DNA of 64,000 nucleotides, from positions 1,550,001 to 1,614,000 of the forward strand of contig NZ_LR134352.1 of the NCBI RefSeq assembly GCF_900637185.1. The letters are read 5' to 3'. Position 1 is the stretch's first letter. Each line of letters begins with the position of its first letter. A program made the position numbers and the translations under genes. The notes under the pieces are model-generated. The model was not told the DNA's origin and did not search any database. It saw nothing but the letters and a program-made list of their open reading frames with translations. The DNA comes from Nocardia asteroides (lineage in GTDB: Bacteria; Actinomycetota; Actinomycetes; Mycobacteriales; Mycobacteriaceae). Positions 1 through 7,702 of this stretch are shown piece after piece.

Positions 1-28
1 CTTCGTCGCCGCCAAGTACCGCCGCTGA
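1..28 (+). CDS. 3' end of an upstream gene (partial)
   Basis: The frame starting at base 2 reads FVAAKYRR and ends with TGA at 26-28, 21 bases before the next start codon. Codon third positions are G or C as expected for this genome, so this is probably the end of a gene running in from the left. Too little is present to identify it. The short spacing suggests co-transcription with the DUF1801 gene. Confidence 0.4.
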
Positions 29-49
29 TCGGTCGAGAGAGGAAACTTG

Positions 50-487
50 ATGGCTACGTCCAAGAGTGGCGCCGGGTTCACCGCCGAGGAACGCGCCGCG
101 ATGAAGGAGCACGCCCAGGAACTGAAGACCGCGGCCCGTCGTGGCAAGACCACCAAGGCCGACGGTGAGGCCGACGTGCTCGCCAAGATCGCCGAACTCG
201 ACGAGCCCGATCGCGGCATCGCCACCCGAATCCACGAGATCGTCAAGTCCGCCGCCCCCGACCTCACCCCCAAGACCTGGTACGGCATGCCCGGCTGGGC
301 CAAGGACGGCAAGATCGTCTGCTTCTTCCAGCCCGCGGCCAAGTTCAAGGCCCGCTACGGCACCCTCGGCTTCAACGACATCGCCACCCTCGACGACGGC
401 CAGATGTGGCCCACCGCCTTCGCCGTCACCGAACTCACCCCCGCCACCGAGGCCCGTATCACCGAGCTGGTGAAGAAGGCCGTCTAG
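50..487 (+). CDS. DUF1801 / YdhG-like domain protein
   Basis: A protein of 145 residues with a DUF1801 (YdhG-like) fold from about residue 45 to the end. The recognisable features are the TWYGMPGWAKDGKIVCFF strand-turn region and the FNDIATLDDGQMWP segment. Members are small cytosolic proteins of unknown biochemical role, some annotated as iron chaperone-like. The N-terminal 40 residues are Lys/Glu-rich and helical, an extension also seen in actinobacterial members. ATG at 50 is chosen over the in-frame TTG at 47 because a GAGAGGAAA ribosome-binding site precedes it at normal distance. Family assignment is fairly sure; function is not. Confidence 0.8.
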   Translation: MATSKSGAGFTAEERAAMKEHAQELKTAARRGKTTKADGEADVLAKIAELDEPDRGIATRIHEIVKSAAPDLTPKTWYGMPGWAKDGKIVCFFQPAAKFKARYGTLGFNDIATLDDGQMWPTAFAVTELTPATEARITELVKKAV

Positions 488-555
488 CCGCCGGGTTTCC
501 GTGCGGTGGAGGCGATTCGGTCACGGCTCGGCGGTTGTCGGTGGGCGGTGGCAGC

Positions 556-1158
556 ATGCTGGGCGTGGGTGACTATTTCGAGCGGATCGTCGATGTCGAG
601 GTGACGGCGGACGAGGCCGCCGCGCTGGCCGAGCGCGTGGTGGCCCGGTTGGTGGCACGTGGTGTGCTCGTGCGGGAGACCTCGCGGGCCGGGGTGTACA
701 GCCTGCAGGTCGACGAAGGGTATGTGGCGGGCGCGGATTGGGGGCGGGTCGCGCAGGATTGGGGTGCCGATTGGCAGCCGGGGCCGGTGGCGGTGATCGT
801 CGGCAGGCACCCGCATCACCCAGGTCAGGGCGCCATCCCACCGTCCGCCGCCGACTGCCCGCACTGCGACGTCACCACCGTGATCATCGACTACCCCCAG
901 CAGTGGGAGCCCGATCCCGCCGTCTGGCAACCCTTCTCCGACGCGATCGACGACTGGCAGGAGACCGGGGCGGGCGCGGTCACCTGCGCCACCTGTGGCA
1001 CGGCCAGCCCCGTCACCACCTGGGGATGGGCCGACGACTTCGCCCTCGGGGCCCTCGCCTTCGACTTCTGGGGCTGGCCACCGCTGGCCGGCGAATTCGT
1101 CACCGAGTTCGCCGACCTGCTCGGCCACCGCGTCACCCACCACACGGGCAAATTCTGA
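556..1158 (+). CDS. hypothetical protein with two CxxC pairs
   Basis: A protein of 200 residues that I do not recognise. The N-terminal third is helical (VTADEAAALAERVVARLVARGV) and the centre and C-terminus are Trp- and acidic-rich. Two cysteine pairs, CPHC at about residue 100 and CATC at about residue 150, could together bind one zinc ion like a split zinc ribbon. That is inference only. ATG at 556 is the first start after the previous gene that leaves a sensible N-terminus; upstream in-frame codons overlap the DUF1801 gene and have poor composition. The gene converges tail-to-tail with the P450 gene, with only 7 bases between stop codons. Confidence 0.65.
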   Translation: MLGVGDYFERIVDVEVTADEAAALAERVVARLVARGVLVRETSRAGVYSLQVDEGYVAGADWGRVAQDWGADWQPGPVAVIVGRHPHHPGQGAIPPSAADCPHCDVTTVIIDYPQQWEPDPAVWQPFSDAIDDWQETGAGAVTCATCGTASPVTTWGWADDFALGALAFDFWGWPPLAGEFVTEFADLLGHRVTHHTGKF

Positions 1159-1165
1159 CCGCGGG

Positions 1166-2488
1166 TCAGTCGCCGGACGCCTCCGACGCGGCGGCGGGCA
1201 CGGTGGCGGCCTGTCCGAGCAGCGCGGGCATCTTGGAGAACCCGTGCAGCGTGGACAGCTGACGGCGGTGCGGCTCGCCGTCCAGGGTCAGGTTCGGGAA
1301 CCGCTCGAACAGCGCGGGCAGCGCGTAGGTGCCCTCCAGCCTGGCCAGGCTCGAGCCGATGCAGGCGTGCACGCCGGAGCCGAAGGAGATGTGCTCCTTG
1401 GCGTTGGCCCGGGTCACGTCGAACTTGTGCGGCTCGGGGAACTTCTCGGGATCGCGGTTCGCGCCCGCCAGCGACACGATGATCGACTTTCCCGGTTGCA
1501 GTTCCACCCCGCCGAGTTCCAGCGGCTCCAGCGCGCGGCGCGCGGTCAGCTGCACCGGCGGCTCGTAGCGCAGCAGTTCCTCGACCGCGTTGGGCCAGCG
1601 CTGCGGCTCGGCCTGGAGCAGGTCGAGCTGGTCGCGGTGGGTCAGCAGCAGCGGGATCGCGTTGCCGAGCAGGTTCATGGTGGTCTCGAAGCCGGCGCCC
1701 ATCAGCACGTTCGCGCTGGCCATCAGCTCGGTGTCGTTCAGGTCGCCCGAGGTCACCAGGGTGCTGAAGATGTCGTCGCCGGGGTTGTCGCGCACCTTCC
1801 GGATGTGCTCGGTGAGGTAGCCCTCCATCTTCGCCGTCGCCGCCATCGCGCGCCGGTGCGTCTCCCAGGAGATGCCCACGTCGAGCAGCGGTGTCACCAC
1901 CTCGCCCCAGCGCAGGAACAGGTCGCGGTCGGCGGCCGGGAAGCCGAGCATCTCGCCGATCATCGCTACCGGCACCTGGGCGGCGAATTCGGCGATGAGG
2001 TCGGCGGAATCGTTGCCGGACATACCGTCGAGCAGTTCGTCGGTGACCTCCCGCACCCGGTCACCGAGCCGGGCCACCGCCCGCGGGGTGAACGCCGAGG
2101 CCACCGGCTTGCGCAACCGGCTGTGCTCGGGCGGGTCCTGCATGAACATCGACGGCGCTTCGATCGGGTTGGGCGGCAACACCACTCGTTCGGCGAGCCA
2201 GCGCAGCGGGCCCGGCACCGCGGGGTCGATCGGGGTGCGCACGCCGAACCGCCGGTCGCGCAGGATCTCCCGGCACAGCTGGTAGTCGAAGGTGGCGTAG
2301 CCGCGGGTCGGCGTGACGTGGATCCCGCCGTCCCCGCGCAGCTCGTCGATCAGCGAATACGGGTCGTCGCGGCCCTCCTCGCTGCCGAGCAGCCGCGCGA
2401 ACGGATCACCCTTGCGGTTCAGCGCGAGCAAACCCAGCCGGGGCAGCCCGTGCTCGGCCGCCCACCTGACCGCGTACTGTGCGTTCAT
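1166..2488 (-). CDS. cytochrome P450
   Basis: A cytosolic bacterial cytochrome P450 of 440 residues, the usual length for the class. It inserts one oxygen atom from O2 into an organic substrate, using electrons from separate ferredoxin and reductase partners. The I-helix motif MGAGFETT, the K-helix ExxR in EELLRYEPP and the haem-binding loop FGSGVHACIGSSLAR with its cysteine ligand are all intact. ATG at 2488 follows an AGAGG site. No ferredoxin or reductase gene lies beside it, so redox partners must come from elsewhere. The substrate cannot be read from sequence. It lies 15 kb from the NRPS genes, in the opposite direction, and a tailoring role there is unsupported. Confidence 0.92.
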   Translation of the reverse strand: MNAQYAVRWAAEHGLPRLGLLALNRKGDPFARLLGSEEGRDDPYSLIDELRGDGGIHVTPTRGYATFDYQLCREILRDRRFGVRTPIDPAVPGPLRWLAERVVLPPNPIEAPSMFMQDPPEHSRLRKPVASAFTPRAVARLGDRVREVTDELLDGMSGNDSADLIAEFAAQVPVAMIGEMLGFPAADRDLFLRWGEVVTPLLDVGISWETHRRAMAATAKMEGYLTEHIRKVRDNPGDDIFSTLVTSGDLNDTELMASANVLMGAGFETTMNLLGNAIPLLLTHRDQLDLLQAEPQRWPNAVEELLRYEPPVQLTARRALEPLELGGVELQPGKSIIVSLAGANRDPEKFPEPHKFDVTRANAKEHISFGSGVHACIGSSLARLEGTYALPALFERFPNLTLDGEPHRRQLSTLHGFSKMPALLGQAATVPAAASEASGD

Positions 2489-2661
2489 CAAAACCTCTGT
2501 CCATCGCCGACACACCGTGCGACGCATCGGACCGCGCTGGACCGGGTTGTCCGTCGAACACTCCGCGTCCCAACTGCTTTGAGCGCACGGATGCCGATCG
2601 CCGCACGGGTAGTCTTCCACGGCCGCAACCGTTGGGCACTGTTTCCGTGCGGCGCTGCCCG

Positions 2662-3024
2662 CTATCCGCGATAGACCTCGACATAGGCGTTGGTGGCCAC
2701 CGCGACGACGCCGGGACCCATCCCCGTGCAGCCGGTGGTGACGCGCTGCCCGTCCGGCGTGAACGGATAGCTCAGCGCGTAGTACGGCCCGATCGCGTAC
2801 AGCGGGAACGGCCCGCTGGCATAGAGCCCCACGCAATCGACGTGCAGCACATAGTTGCTCCCCCCGTCCGGCTGACAGACCGCCGACGCCCCGAACAGAT
2901 CCCGCTGCACCGCGCAGTCCTGCGGCGCCGCCTGCGCCGACCCGGACCCGATGATCGCCACAGCGGCCAAACCCGAAATCCCAGCGACCGCGACCCGGGC
3001 CGCAGCGACAAGTACTTGTTTCAT
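2662..3024 (-). CDS. small secreted hypothetical protein
   Basis: A protein of 120 residues with a clear Sec signal peptide: a hydrophobic core at residues 7-27 and a likely cleavage after GSAQA at about residue 32. The mature part is about 88 residues with four cysteines, consistent with two disulfides in the cell envelope. It is rich in Gly, Tyr and Val and I do not recognise a family. ATG at 3024 follows a strong GGAGGAG site. It is on the same strand as the P450 gene with 173 bases between them, in which I see no other feature, so co-transcription is possible but unproven. Confidence 0.75.
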   Translation of the reverse strand: MKQVLVAAARVAVAGISGLAAVAIIGSGSAQAAPQDCAVQRDLFGASAVCQPDGGSNYVLHVDCVGLYASGPFPLYAIGPYYALSYPFTPDGQRVTTGCTGMGPGVVAVATNAYVEVYRG

Positions 3025-3198
3025 ATGGAAACTCCTCCGGTGTCACGGTGATCGTCGGACAAGCTCCCCGAAATGTTACGTCGGCGAAGGATCCGGCTAC
3101 GGTCACGCGCCGCCGGAATTACCTATAGACGACAGATTCCGCACCGCCCCTTGCTGCCTAGCGTGGTGAGCACACCGAACGAAGCAAGGAGCGAAACC

Positions 3199-3540
3199 AT
3201 GACCGCCTACGCCATCGCCCACCTGCGGGACGCGCAGCCGCACCCCGATATCGCCGACTACATCGAGCGCATCCCCGCCACCTTCGCCCCCTACGGCGGC
3301 CGCTTCCTCGTCCATGTCACCCCGCACGAGGTGAAGGAGGGCCGCTGGGACGGCGGCGTCGTGGTCATCGGCTTCCCCGGCATCGACGAGGCCAGGGCCT
3401 GGTGGGACTCACCCGCCTACCAGGAGATCGCGCCCCTGCGTTCCCGTCACATCGAGGGCGACATCATCCTGGTCGCCGGCGTCTCCGAGAACTACGACCC
3501 CGCCACCACCGCCGCGACCATGCGGGCCGCCCTGGCCTGA
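3199..3540 (+). CDS. DUF1330 family protein
   Basis: A protein of 113 residues with the DUF1330 ferredoxin-like alpha/beta fold: MTAYAIAHLRD at the start, a YGGRFLVHV strand, then GVVVIGFPGIDEARAWWDSPAYQEI near residue 60. This is the standard full-length domain; family members are small dimeric proteins of unknown function. ATG at 3199 follows an AAGGAGCG site. Upstream in-frame codons exist but give unlikely protein. Confidence 0.88.
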   Translation: MTAYAIAHLRDAQPHPDIADYIERIPATFAPYGGRFLVHVTPHEVKEGRWDGGVVVIGFPGIDEARAWWDSPAYQEIAPLRSRHIEGDIILVAGVSENYDPATTAATMRAALA

Positions 3541-3541
3541 A

Positions 3542-4183
3542 TCAGCCCGCCGCGGCTTCCAGTTCGTCGACACTGCCCGACATGAGAACGCGGAGATGGC
3601 GGGTGATCTCGGACAACGGCCAATCCCACCAGGCCACCGCCAGCAACCGCGCGATCTCGTCGTCGCTGTAGCGCTTCCGGATGAGCCGGGCCGGATTCCC
3701 GCCGACGATCCCGTAATCCGGCACATCCGCGCTCACCACCGCCCCCGCCCCGACGATCGCCCCGTGCCCGATCCGCACCCCCGGCAACACCGTGGCCCCA
3801 TACCCGAACCACACATCGTTCCCCACCACCGTGTCCCCCCGATCGGGCAACCCGGTGAGCAGATCGAAATGTTCCGCCCACCCACCACCCATGGTCGGAA
3901 ACGGAAACGTCGACGGCCCGTCCATCCGATGATTGGCCCCGTTCATGATGAACCGCACCCCCGTCCCCACCGCGCAGAACTTCCCGATCACCAGCTTCTC
4001 CGGCCCATAGTGATAGAGCACGTTGCGCGTCTCGAACCCCAACGGATCATCCGGATCGTCGTAATAACTGAACTCACCCACCTCGATCAACGGCGAGCTG
4101 ACCAGCGGTTTCAACAACACCACCCGAGGCTGCTCCGGCATCGGATGCAACACAGTCGGATCGGCGGACACCAGCGGATTCAT
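3542..4183 (-). CDS. Vat/CatB-type hexapeptide acetyltransferase
   Basis: A protein of 213 residues of the xenobiotic acetyltransferase group (virginiamycin/streptogramin Vat and chloramphenicol CatB type), which transfers acetyl from acetyl-CoA to a hydroxyl group. The hallmarks are the N-terminal DPTVLHPMPEQPRVVLLKPL segment, GEFSYYDDPDDP, KFCAVGTGVRFIMNGANH containing the catalytic His, and hexapeptide repeats (VVGNDVWFGYGATVLPGVRIG) forming a left-handed beta-helix. The C-terminus (WWDWPLSEI) is typical. ATG at 4183 has an AGAGGA site and gives the usual family N-terminus; ATG at 4213 would add ten residues and is the alternative. A fragment of this gene's start recurs at 6058-6137. The actual acceptor, antibiotic or cell-wall sugar, is unknown. 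Confidence 0.88.
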   Translation of the reverse strand: MNPLVSADPTVLHPMPEQPRVVLLKPLVSSPLIEVGEFSYYDDPDDPLGFETRNVLYHYGPEKLVIGKFCAVGTGVRFIMNGANHRMDGPSTFPFPTMGGGWAEHFDLLTGLPDRGDTVVGNDVWFGYGATVLPGVRIGHGAIVGAGAVVSADVPDYGIVGGNPARLIRKRYSDDEIARLLAVAWWDWPLSEITRHLRVLMSGSVDELEAAAG

Positions 4184-4246
4184 CAATGTCCTCTGCTCGA
4201 AAACTTCCTCCATCACACAGACTCTCTCACCACCTGATGCGCATGA

Positions 4247-4675
4247 ATGTCTGTACCCGCCGCAGCTTTGGTCGCGGCAGCTTTGATCGCGCCGGGGCTC
4301 TCGCCCACCATCGCTGGTGCAGCGCCGGGCAATGCCGCATGCCATGTGGAGGCGAACAATCCACACCACTCGAAGGGGTCGCCCGGTTGGATCGTCGGCA
4401 AAGGGCGAATCTCCTGCACGGCCGCCATCGACTCGTTGGACGTGTTGGTCCAGCTCGAGAAGAAGGAGAACGGAAAATGGGTTGCGGTCGGTACGTCTGG
4501 GAGTAATCCAGTCACCGGGCCCAAGGCGAACGAGAAGTACACCGCTCAGGGCCAGTTGCAGTGCCAGCCAGGCGAGTTCAGGACCGCTGCCAAGGGGAGC
4601 GGCGTATACGGGGGTCGCCCCTCCGGGTCGATGGCATGGCAGTATTCGGGAACGGTGACGAACCCCTGTGGCTGA
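4247..4675 (+). CDS. small secreted protein, partner of the downstream immunity-like gene
   Basis: A protein of 142 residues. Residues 1-27 form a signal-peptide-like hydrophobic stretch ending GAA|PG, although it lacks the usual basic N-terminus. The mature part has four cysteines and ends in GSMAWQYSGTVTNPCG. I do not recognise a family. An in-frame stop directly precedes ATG 4247, so the start cannot be further upstream. It is 15 bases upstream of the cytosolic gene at 4691. The last 16 codons of this protein occur again at 5497-5547 in front of a paralogue of that gene. A secreted effector with a cytosolic protector is one reading of this arrangement, not demonstrated. Confidence 0.6.
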   Translation: MSVPAAALVAAALIAPGLSPTIAGAAPGNAACHVEANNPHHSKGSPGWIVGKGRISCTAAIDSLDVLVQLEKKENGKWVAVGTSGSNPVTGPKANEKYTAQGQLQCQPGEFRTAAKGSGVYGGRPSGSMAWQYSGTVTNPCG

Positions 4676-5179
4676 GCAAGGAGTGCAACGGTGAGCGACC
4701 AGGGCGGCTGGGAAGAATTCGTTCTCGGGTTGTGCGATCTGGCGGTGAAGTTTGATGCCGAGGCCTACCTGTATGAATCGGTGGTCTCGCTGGCTTCACG
4801 GACTCCCCGTCAAGGCCACGAGTCAGCCACCGTGCGGATCACCCGTTTCGATGATGAAGCGGCACGGATCGAGACCGGATGGTGCTTCGATCTGGTCGTT
4901 GACTATGTCGCCGGAGACCACAGCCGTCCGGTGCCCGCACTCGGGTTGGTCGAAGCGATTTGTTCGGGCAACGCCGAAGAACACTGCCTGATCGACGCCG
5001 ACGGTCGATGGGTTGGAGTCGTTTTCGAGGCTTGGGCTCCCAATGGTGACCGTTGGAAATCGGGAAGCCTGGACAGTCCCGAACAGCGCGCGACACGGCG
5101 GTTTCCCAGCTGGATCGACCTGAACTGACGACGTAGCCGGCGAGGACCGGGCCGCGGTCGAAGCCGAGTTCTCTTCGGC
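4627..5179. repeat. duplicated segment, copy 1
   Basis: About 550 bp covering the last codons of the secreted protein, the spacer with AAGGAG site, the whole immunity-like gene and about 50 bp after it. The segment recurs at 5497-6057 with moderate divergence. Identity is highest over the end of the secreted gene and the ribosome-binding site and in the middle of the cytosolic gene. Confidence 0.8.
4691..5128 (+). CDS. immunity-like cytosolic protein, copy 1
   Basis: A protein of 145 residues, soluble, acidic, with no signal peptide or membrane segment and no family I can name. Conserved landmarks shared with the paralogue at 5563 are RFDDEAARIETGWCF at about residue 60, VPALGLVEAICSGNAEEHCL at about residue 85 and RATRRFPSWID at the C-terminus. 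GTG at 4691 is preceded by AAGGAG with 7-8 base spacing. It probably forms a two-gene operon with the secreted protein at 4247. Size, tandem paralogy and pairing with a small secreted protein resemble immunity proteins of polymorphic effector loci, which is an inference from layout. Confidence 0.7.
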   Translation: MSDQGGWEEFVLGLCDLAVKFDAEAYLYESVVSLASRTPRQGHESATVRITRFDDEAARIETGWCFDLVVDYVAGDHSRPVPALGLVEAICSGNAEEHCLIDADGRWVGVVFEAWAPNGDRWKSGSLDSPEQRATRRFPSWIDLN

Positions 5180-5247
5180 CGTGGCTCACTTCGTCGGCTG
5201 GTACGCGGGACCGCGTTGAACATTGCGGACGGGAAAACGTCAAGCGC

Positions 5248-5547
5248 ATGTCCCCGCAGCGTCTCGAGGAACTGATCGCCTCGCTCGATGAGTGGCAGTC
5301 ATCTGACGAGGTTCAACGGCGGTGGGGACCGGTGACCTTTCAGTGCTGGCCACCGCCATTTCTTACCTCTCTCGATGCGCTCGTCATGAACGCGAGCACG
5401 ACCATAAGCCGTCGGCGGCCCACGTACTACTGGTCCGCCGTATCGGAATCGGAGACCCCATGTCGCACCAAGTCACCCTCCATCGCAGCGAAGACTGGGT
5501 CCATGGCATGGCAATATTCGGGAACGGTTACCAACCCCTGTGGCTGA
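5248..5547 (+). pseudogene. chimeric remnant ending in a duplicated secreted-protein tail
   Basis: The final 17 codons (5497-5547, GSMAWQYSGTVTNPCG plus stop) are a copy of the end of the secreted protein at 4247-4675. The signal peptide and body of that second copy are missing. The preceding open frame begins MSPQRLEELIASLDEWQSSDEV, which looks like real helical protein. Around 5340 the better-coding frame shifts to the one that reads VLATAISYLSRCARHEREHD. This stretch therefore looks like a truncated, frame-damaged foreign gene joined to the secreted-protein tail. A functional protein is unlikely. Confidence 0.45.
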
Positions 5548-6057
5548 GCAAGGAGTGCAACGGTGAGCGACCAGGGCAGCTGGGAAGCACTCGTTGTCGG
5601 GTTGTGCGACCTCGCGGTGAAGTATGACGCCGATACATTCCTCTACGAGGAGGTAGTAGTCCTATCCGCGCGCGTAATCCAGCCCGATGGTCAGTCTCGT
5701 GGAAGCATCCGGGTCACCCGCTTCGATGACGAAGCTGCGCGGATCGAGACAGGTTGGTGTTTCAACATAGTTGTCGACTATGTGTCCGTGGACCGCGACC
5801 GCCCGGTTCCTGCGCTCGGGTTGGTCGAGGCGATCTGCTCCGGTAATGCAGAAGAACACTGCTTGATCGATGACGACGGCCACTGGGTCGGGATTGTCCG
5901 TAGTGCATGGTCATCGGAAGGTCATCGATGGGAGTCGGGCAATCTGGACCGCCCCGAACGGCGAGCGACTCGACGATTTCCCAGCTGGATCGACCCGGAC
6001 TGACAACGTAGCCGGCGAGGCCCCCGCAGCCGCGGTCGATGCCGAGTTCTCTTCGGC
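5497..6057. repeat. duplicated segment, copy 2
   Basis: Second copy of the 4627-5179 segment. The left edge falls inside the secreted-protein coding region, leaving only its tail. The right edge, after GCCGAGTTCTCTTCGGC, joins directly to a copy of the acetyltransferase 5' end. The gap between the two copies is 317 bp. Confidence 0.8.
5563..6003 (+). CDS. immunity-like cytosolic protein, copy 2
   Basis: A protein of 146 residues, paralogous along its whole length to the protein at 4691-5128 (both begin MSDQG and end FPSWID). Divergence is concentrated at residues 10-50 and in the segment before the C-terminus, while RFDDEAARIETGWCF and the ALGLVEAICSGNAEEHCLID block are unchanged. GTG at 5563 keeps the same AAGGAGTGCAAC leader as copy 1. 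Its secreted partner survives only as a 16-residue tail, so this is an orphan copy. Divergence with retained reading frame suggests it is still under selection or was acquired separately. Confidence 0.68.
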   Translation: MSDQGSWEALVVGLCDLAVKYDADTFLYEEVVVLSARVIQPDGQSRGSIRVTRFDDEAARIETGWCFNIVVDYVSVDRDRPVPALGLVEAICSGNAEEHCLIDDDGHWVGIVRSAWSSEGHRWESGNLDRPERRATRRFPSWIDPD

Positions 6058-6137
6058 TCCGGCATCGGATGCAGCACAGACGGATCGGCGGACATCAGCG
6101 GATTCATTACGCACACCTTCCTCCATCGCGCAGACCG
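6058..6137 (-). pseudogene. fragment of the acetyltransferase 5' end
   Basis: Bases 6058-6107 closely match the start of the acetyltransferase gene near 4135-4183; read on the minus strand they give MNPLMSADPSVLHPMPEP against MNPLVSADPTVLHPMPEQ. After a deletion of about 20 bases, 6117-6137 matches the leader near 4203-4222. The coding frame then runs into unrelated sequence. It lies immediately after duplicated segment copy 2, which shows the ancestral repeat unit also included the acetyltransferase start. Confidence 0.7.
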
Positions 6138-6220
6138 GCCATGCTTCCCGCCCGGATACTTCGCGACCGAGGGCTGGTCGCAATCTGCCCTCAGCAGAGT
6201 TCGAGTCCGCCGGACCGGAT

Positions 6221-6804
6221 TCAGATGAGGTCCAGCTCCCTGAGATATAGATACCAGGGGTCGGTCGACCACCACGCCTCGTTCCGGCCTTCGTGAGGAC
6301 CGTAGATGTCCAGGTACCGAGGTCCCAACGCCACCGTGTCGATGAACTCCGCCACGCTGCCGCACCGCAGCACGAACCCGGTATCCAAGGCATGCCGGAA
6401 GTACAGGAAGTCGAAGATGAACATCGCTTCGGTATCGACATCGACGACGATCGACGAGTTGTCTCCCACCCGGCCGACGGTCAGCGTGTTGCCGACATCG
6501 ATGACCTCACCGTTGTGATCGATCAGCCGTTGCGGACGAAACTCTCTGTGCCCGTGGAACTCCAGGTCACCGAACTGCGGCGCATTCGGTCAGCGCACAG
6601 AAAGCTCGAAGTCCCCCCCGGCAGATGCTCGGCCCCTGCCACGCCCGCGGGGAGCGACAAACGCGAGACGTCGTATATCTCGCCGAACTCCTCGTCCTGT
6701 TCGAATCGACGCTCGAATTCCTCGACCGCACCCAGTCGACGCAGCAATTCGATCTTCGCGCCCATGGCGCGCAATTGGCCTGCATGTATTCCCTGAAGTC
6801 TTGT
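6221..6804 (-). pseudogene. disrupted hypothetical gene
   Basis: Two good coding stretches in different frames on the minus strand. The 5' stretch (from about 6774, TTG, or 6765, ATG) reads MGAKIELLRRLGAVEEFERR and runs to the run of seven C at 6612-6620. The 3' stretch, open from about 6592 to 6221, contains NGEVIDVGNTLTVGRVGDNS and ends in WYLYLRELDLI. Joining them needs a one-base slip at the C run and removal of a TGA near 6594. The frame is also open upstream of 6774. Either the gene is dead or the sequence has errors here. Family not recognised. Confidence 0.5.
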
Positions 6805-6855
6805 CGTCGAGACGCCGCCTCGCCGTGAAGTCTAGGCAGCAGGACTGACAGGCTC

Positions 6856-7503
6856 TCAGTATTCGAGGTCGGCCCAGCTCAGGGTGAGTGGGAAGGGGTG
6901 GTTCAGTTCGACTTCGGGGTGGACGGTCGGGGACCACTCGCTGACCAGTGCGTACTGTCGCGGGCGCAACGGGGTGACGCCGGGCGGAAGGTCGGTGGGA
7001 GTCGCCAGCACGTAGGTCAGGATGGTGTCGATCCGGCGGCCTTCGCGATCGAGCAGTACTTCCCAGTACTCTTCGATCCCGGCCTCGGCGTAGCGCGCCT
7101 GTTTCATCAGCATTTGGCCGATGTGGTTGGACGGGGAGAGCACTTCGCCGACGATGACGACGTCCTCGGCAAAGATCGGTGTCCACGGCTCGTCAGGGCA
7201 GTGATAGACCATGAAATCCGGGGTGAGGAAATCATCCTTTGCGCGACTCAGGAAGACGTTGGTCTCTGTGTCGACCTGCCAGCACTCACCGGGGCGGGTT
7301 TTCATGCTGCGTCGCGCGGCGTTCTCCAGTGCGTTGCGCAGGCGCGTGGCGAAGCGCTGGTGTTCCGGCGGGCCGGTACGAACCCACACCGGGCGCCCTT
7401 TGATCAATTCGATGCGCTCTGACTGGTCCGGGGGCAGGGCGCTCAACTCGGCCCAGGTCATGCGATCCGGCAGCGGGGGGAACTTTGTCGACGGATTCGA
7501 CAT
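6856..7503 (-). CDS. Uma2 family (DUF820) PD-(D/E)XK nuclease-fold protein
   Basis: A protein of 215 residues with the Uma2/DUF820 restriction-endonuclease-like fold. The N-terminal MTWAELSALPPDQSERIELIKGR segment is followed by the probable metal-binding residues: Asp in LTPDFMVYH at about residue 120 and Glu in VIVGEVLSPSN at about residue 140. An aromatic AEAGIEEYWEVLLD segment typical of the family comes next. ATG at 7503 has an AGGAGGA site. Uma2 proteins are common in actinobacteria, and their biological role is unsettled despite the nuclease fold. It stands alone, between the degenerate island and a tRNA gene. Confidence 0.88.
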   Translation of the reverse strand: MSNPSTKFPPLPDRMTWAELSALPPDQSERIELIKGRPVWVRTGPPEHQRFATRLRNALENAARRSMKTRPGECWQVDTETNVFLSRAKDDFLTPDFMVYHCPDEPWTPIFAEDVVIVGEVLSPSNHIGQMLMKQARYAEAGIEEYWEVLLDREGRRIDTILTYVLATPTDLPPGVTPLRPRQYALVSEWSPTVHPEVELNHPFPLTLSWADLEY

Positions 7504-7535
7504 TGTCGTTCCTCCTCGCGCCAGGCGGATTCTTG

Positions 7536-7608
7536 TGCCCTCGGCAGGATTCGAACCTGCGACACCCGCTTTAGGAGAGCGGTGCTCTATCCCCTGAGCT
7601 ACGAAGGC
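7536..7608 (-). tRNA. tRNA-Arg (anticodon CCT)
   Basis: A 73-nt tRNA on the minus strand. It starts GCCTTCGTAGCTCAG, has the anticodon loop CTCCTAA with CCT at the anticodon, and the T arm GCAGGTTCGAATCCTGC. The acceptor stem pairs along seven positions, with one G-T pair and discriminator A. The CCA end is not encoded. It reads AGG codons, rare in this GC-rich genome. tRNA genes of this kind are frequent integration sites, and the disturbed island lies on one side, but I see no integrase or attachment repeat. Confidence 0.96.
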
Positions 7609-7702
7609 GGGGTTGTTCGGTGGTGGGGACCGGGCTTGGGGGACCGGTTCGAACCGAGCCGAGTATAGCGTGCGGGGGTGGGGTGACGGAGTCGGTGGGG
7701 GA

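Noticed and set aside
7504..7620. tRNA-Arg as the attachment site of an integrated element
   Set aside because: The neighbouring island is disturbed, but there is no integrase, no transposase and no repeated copy of the tRNA 3' end in the window.
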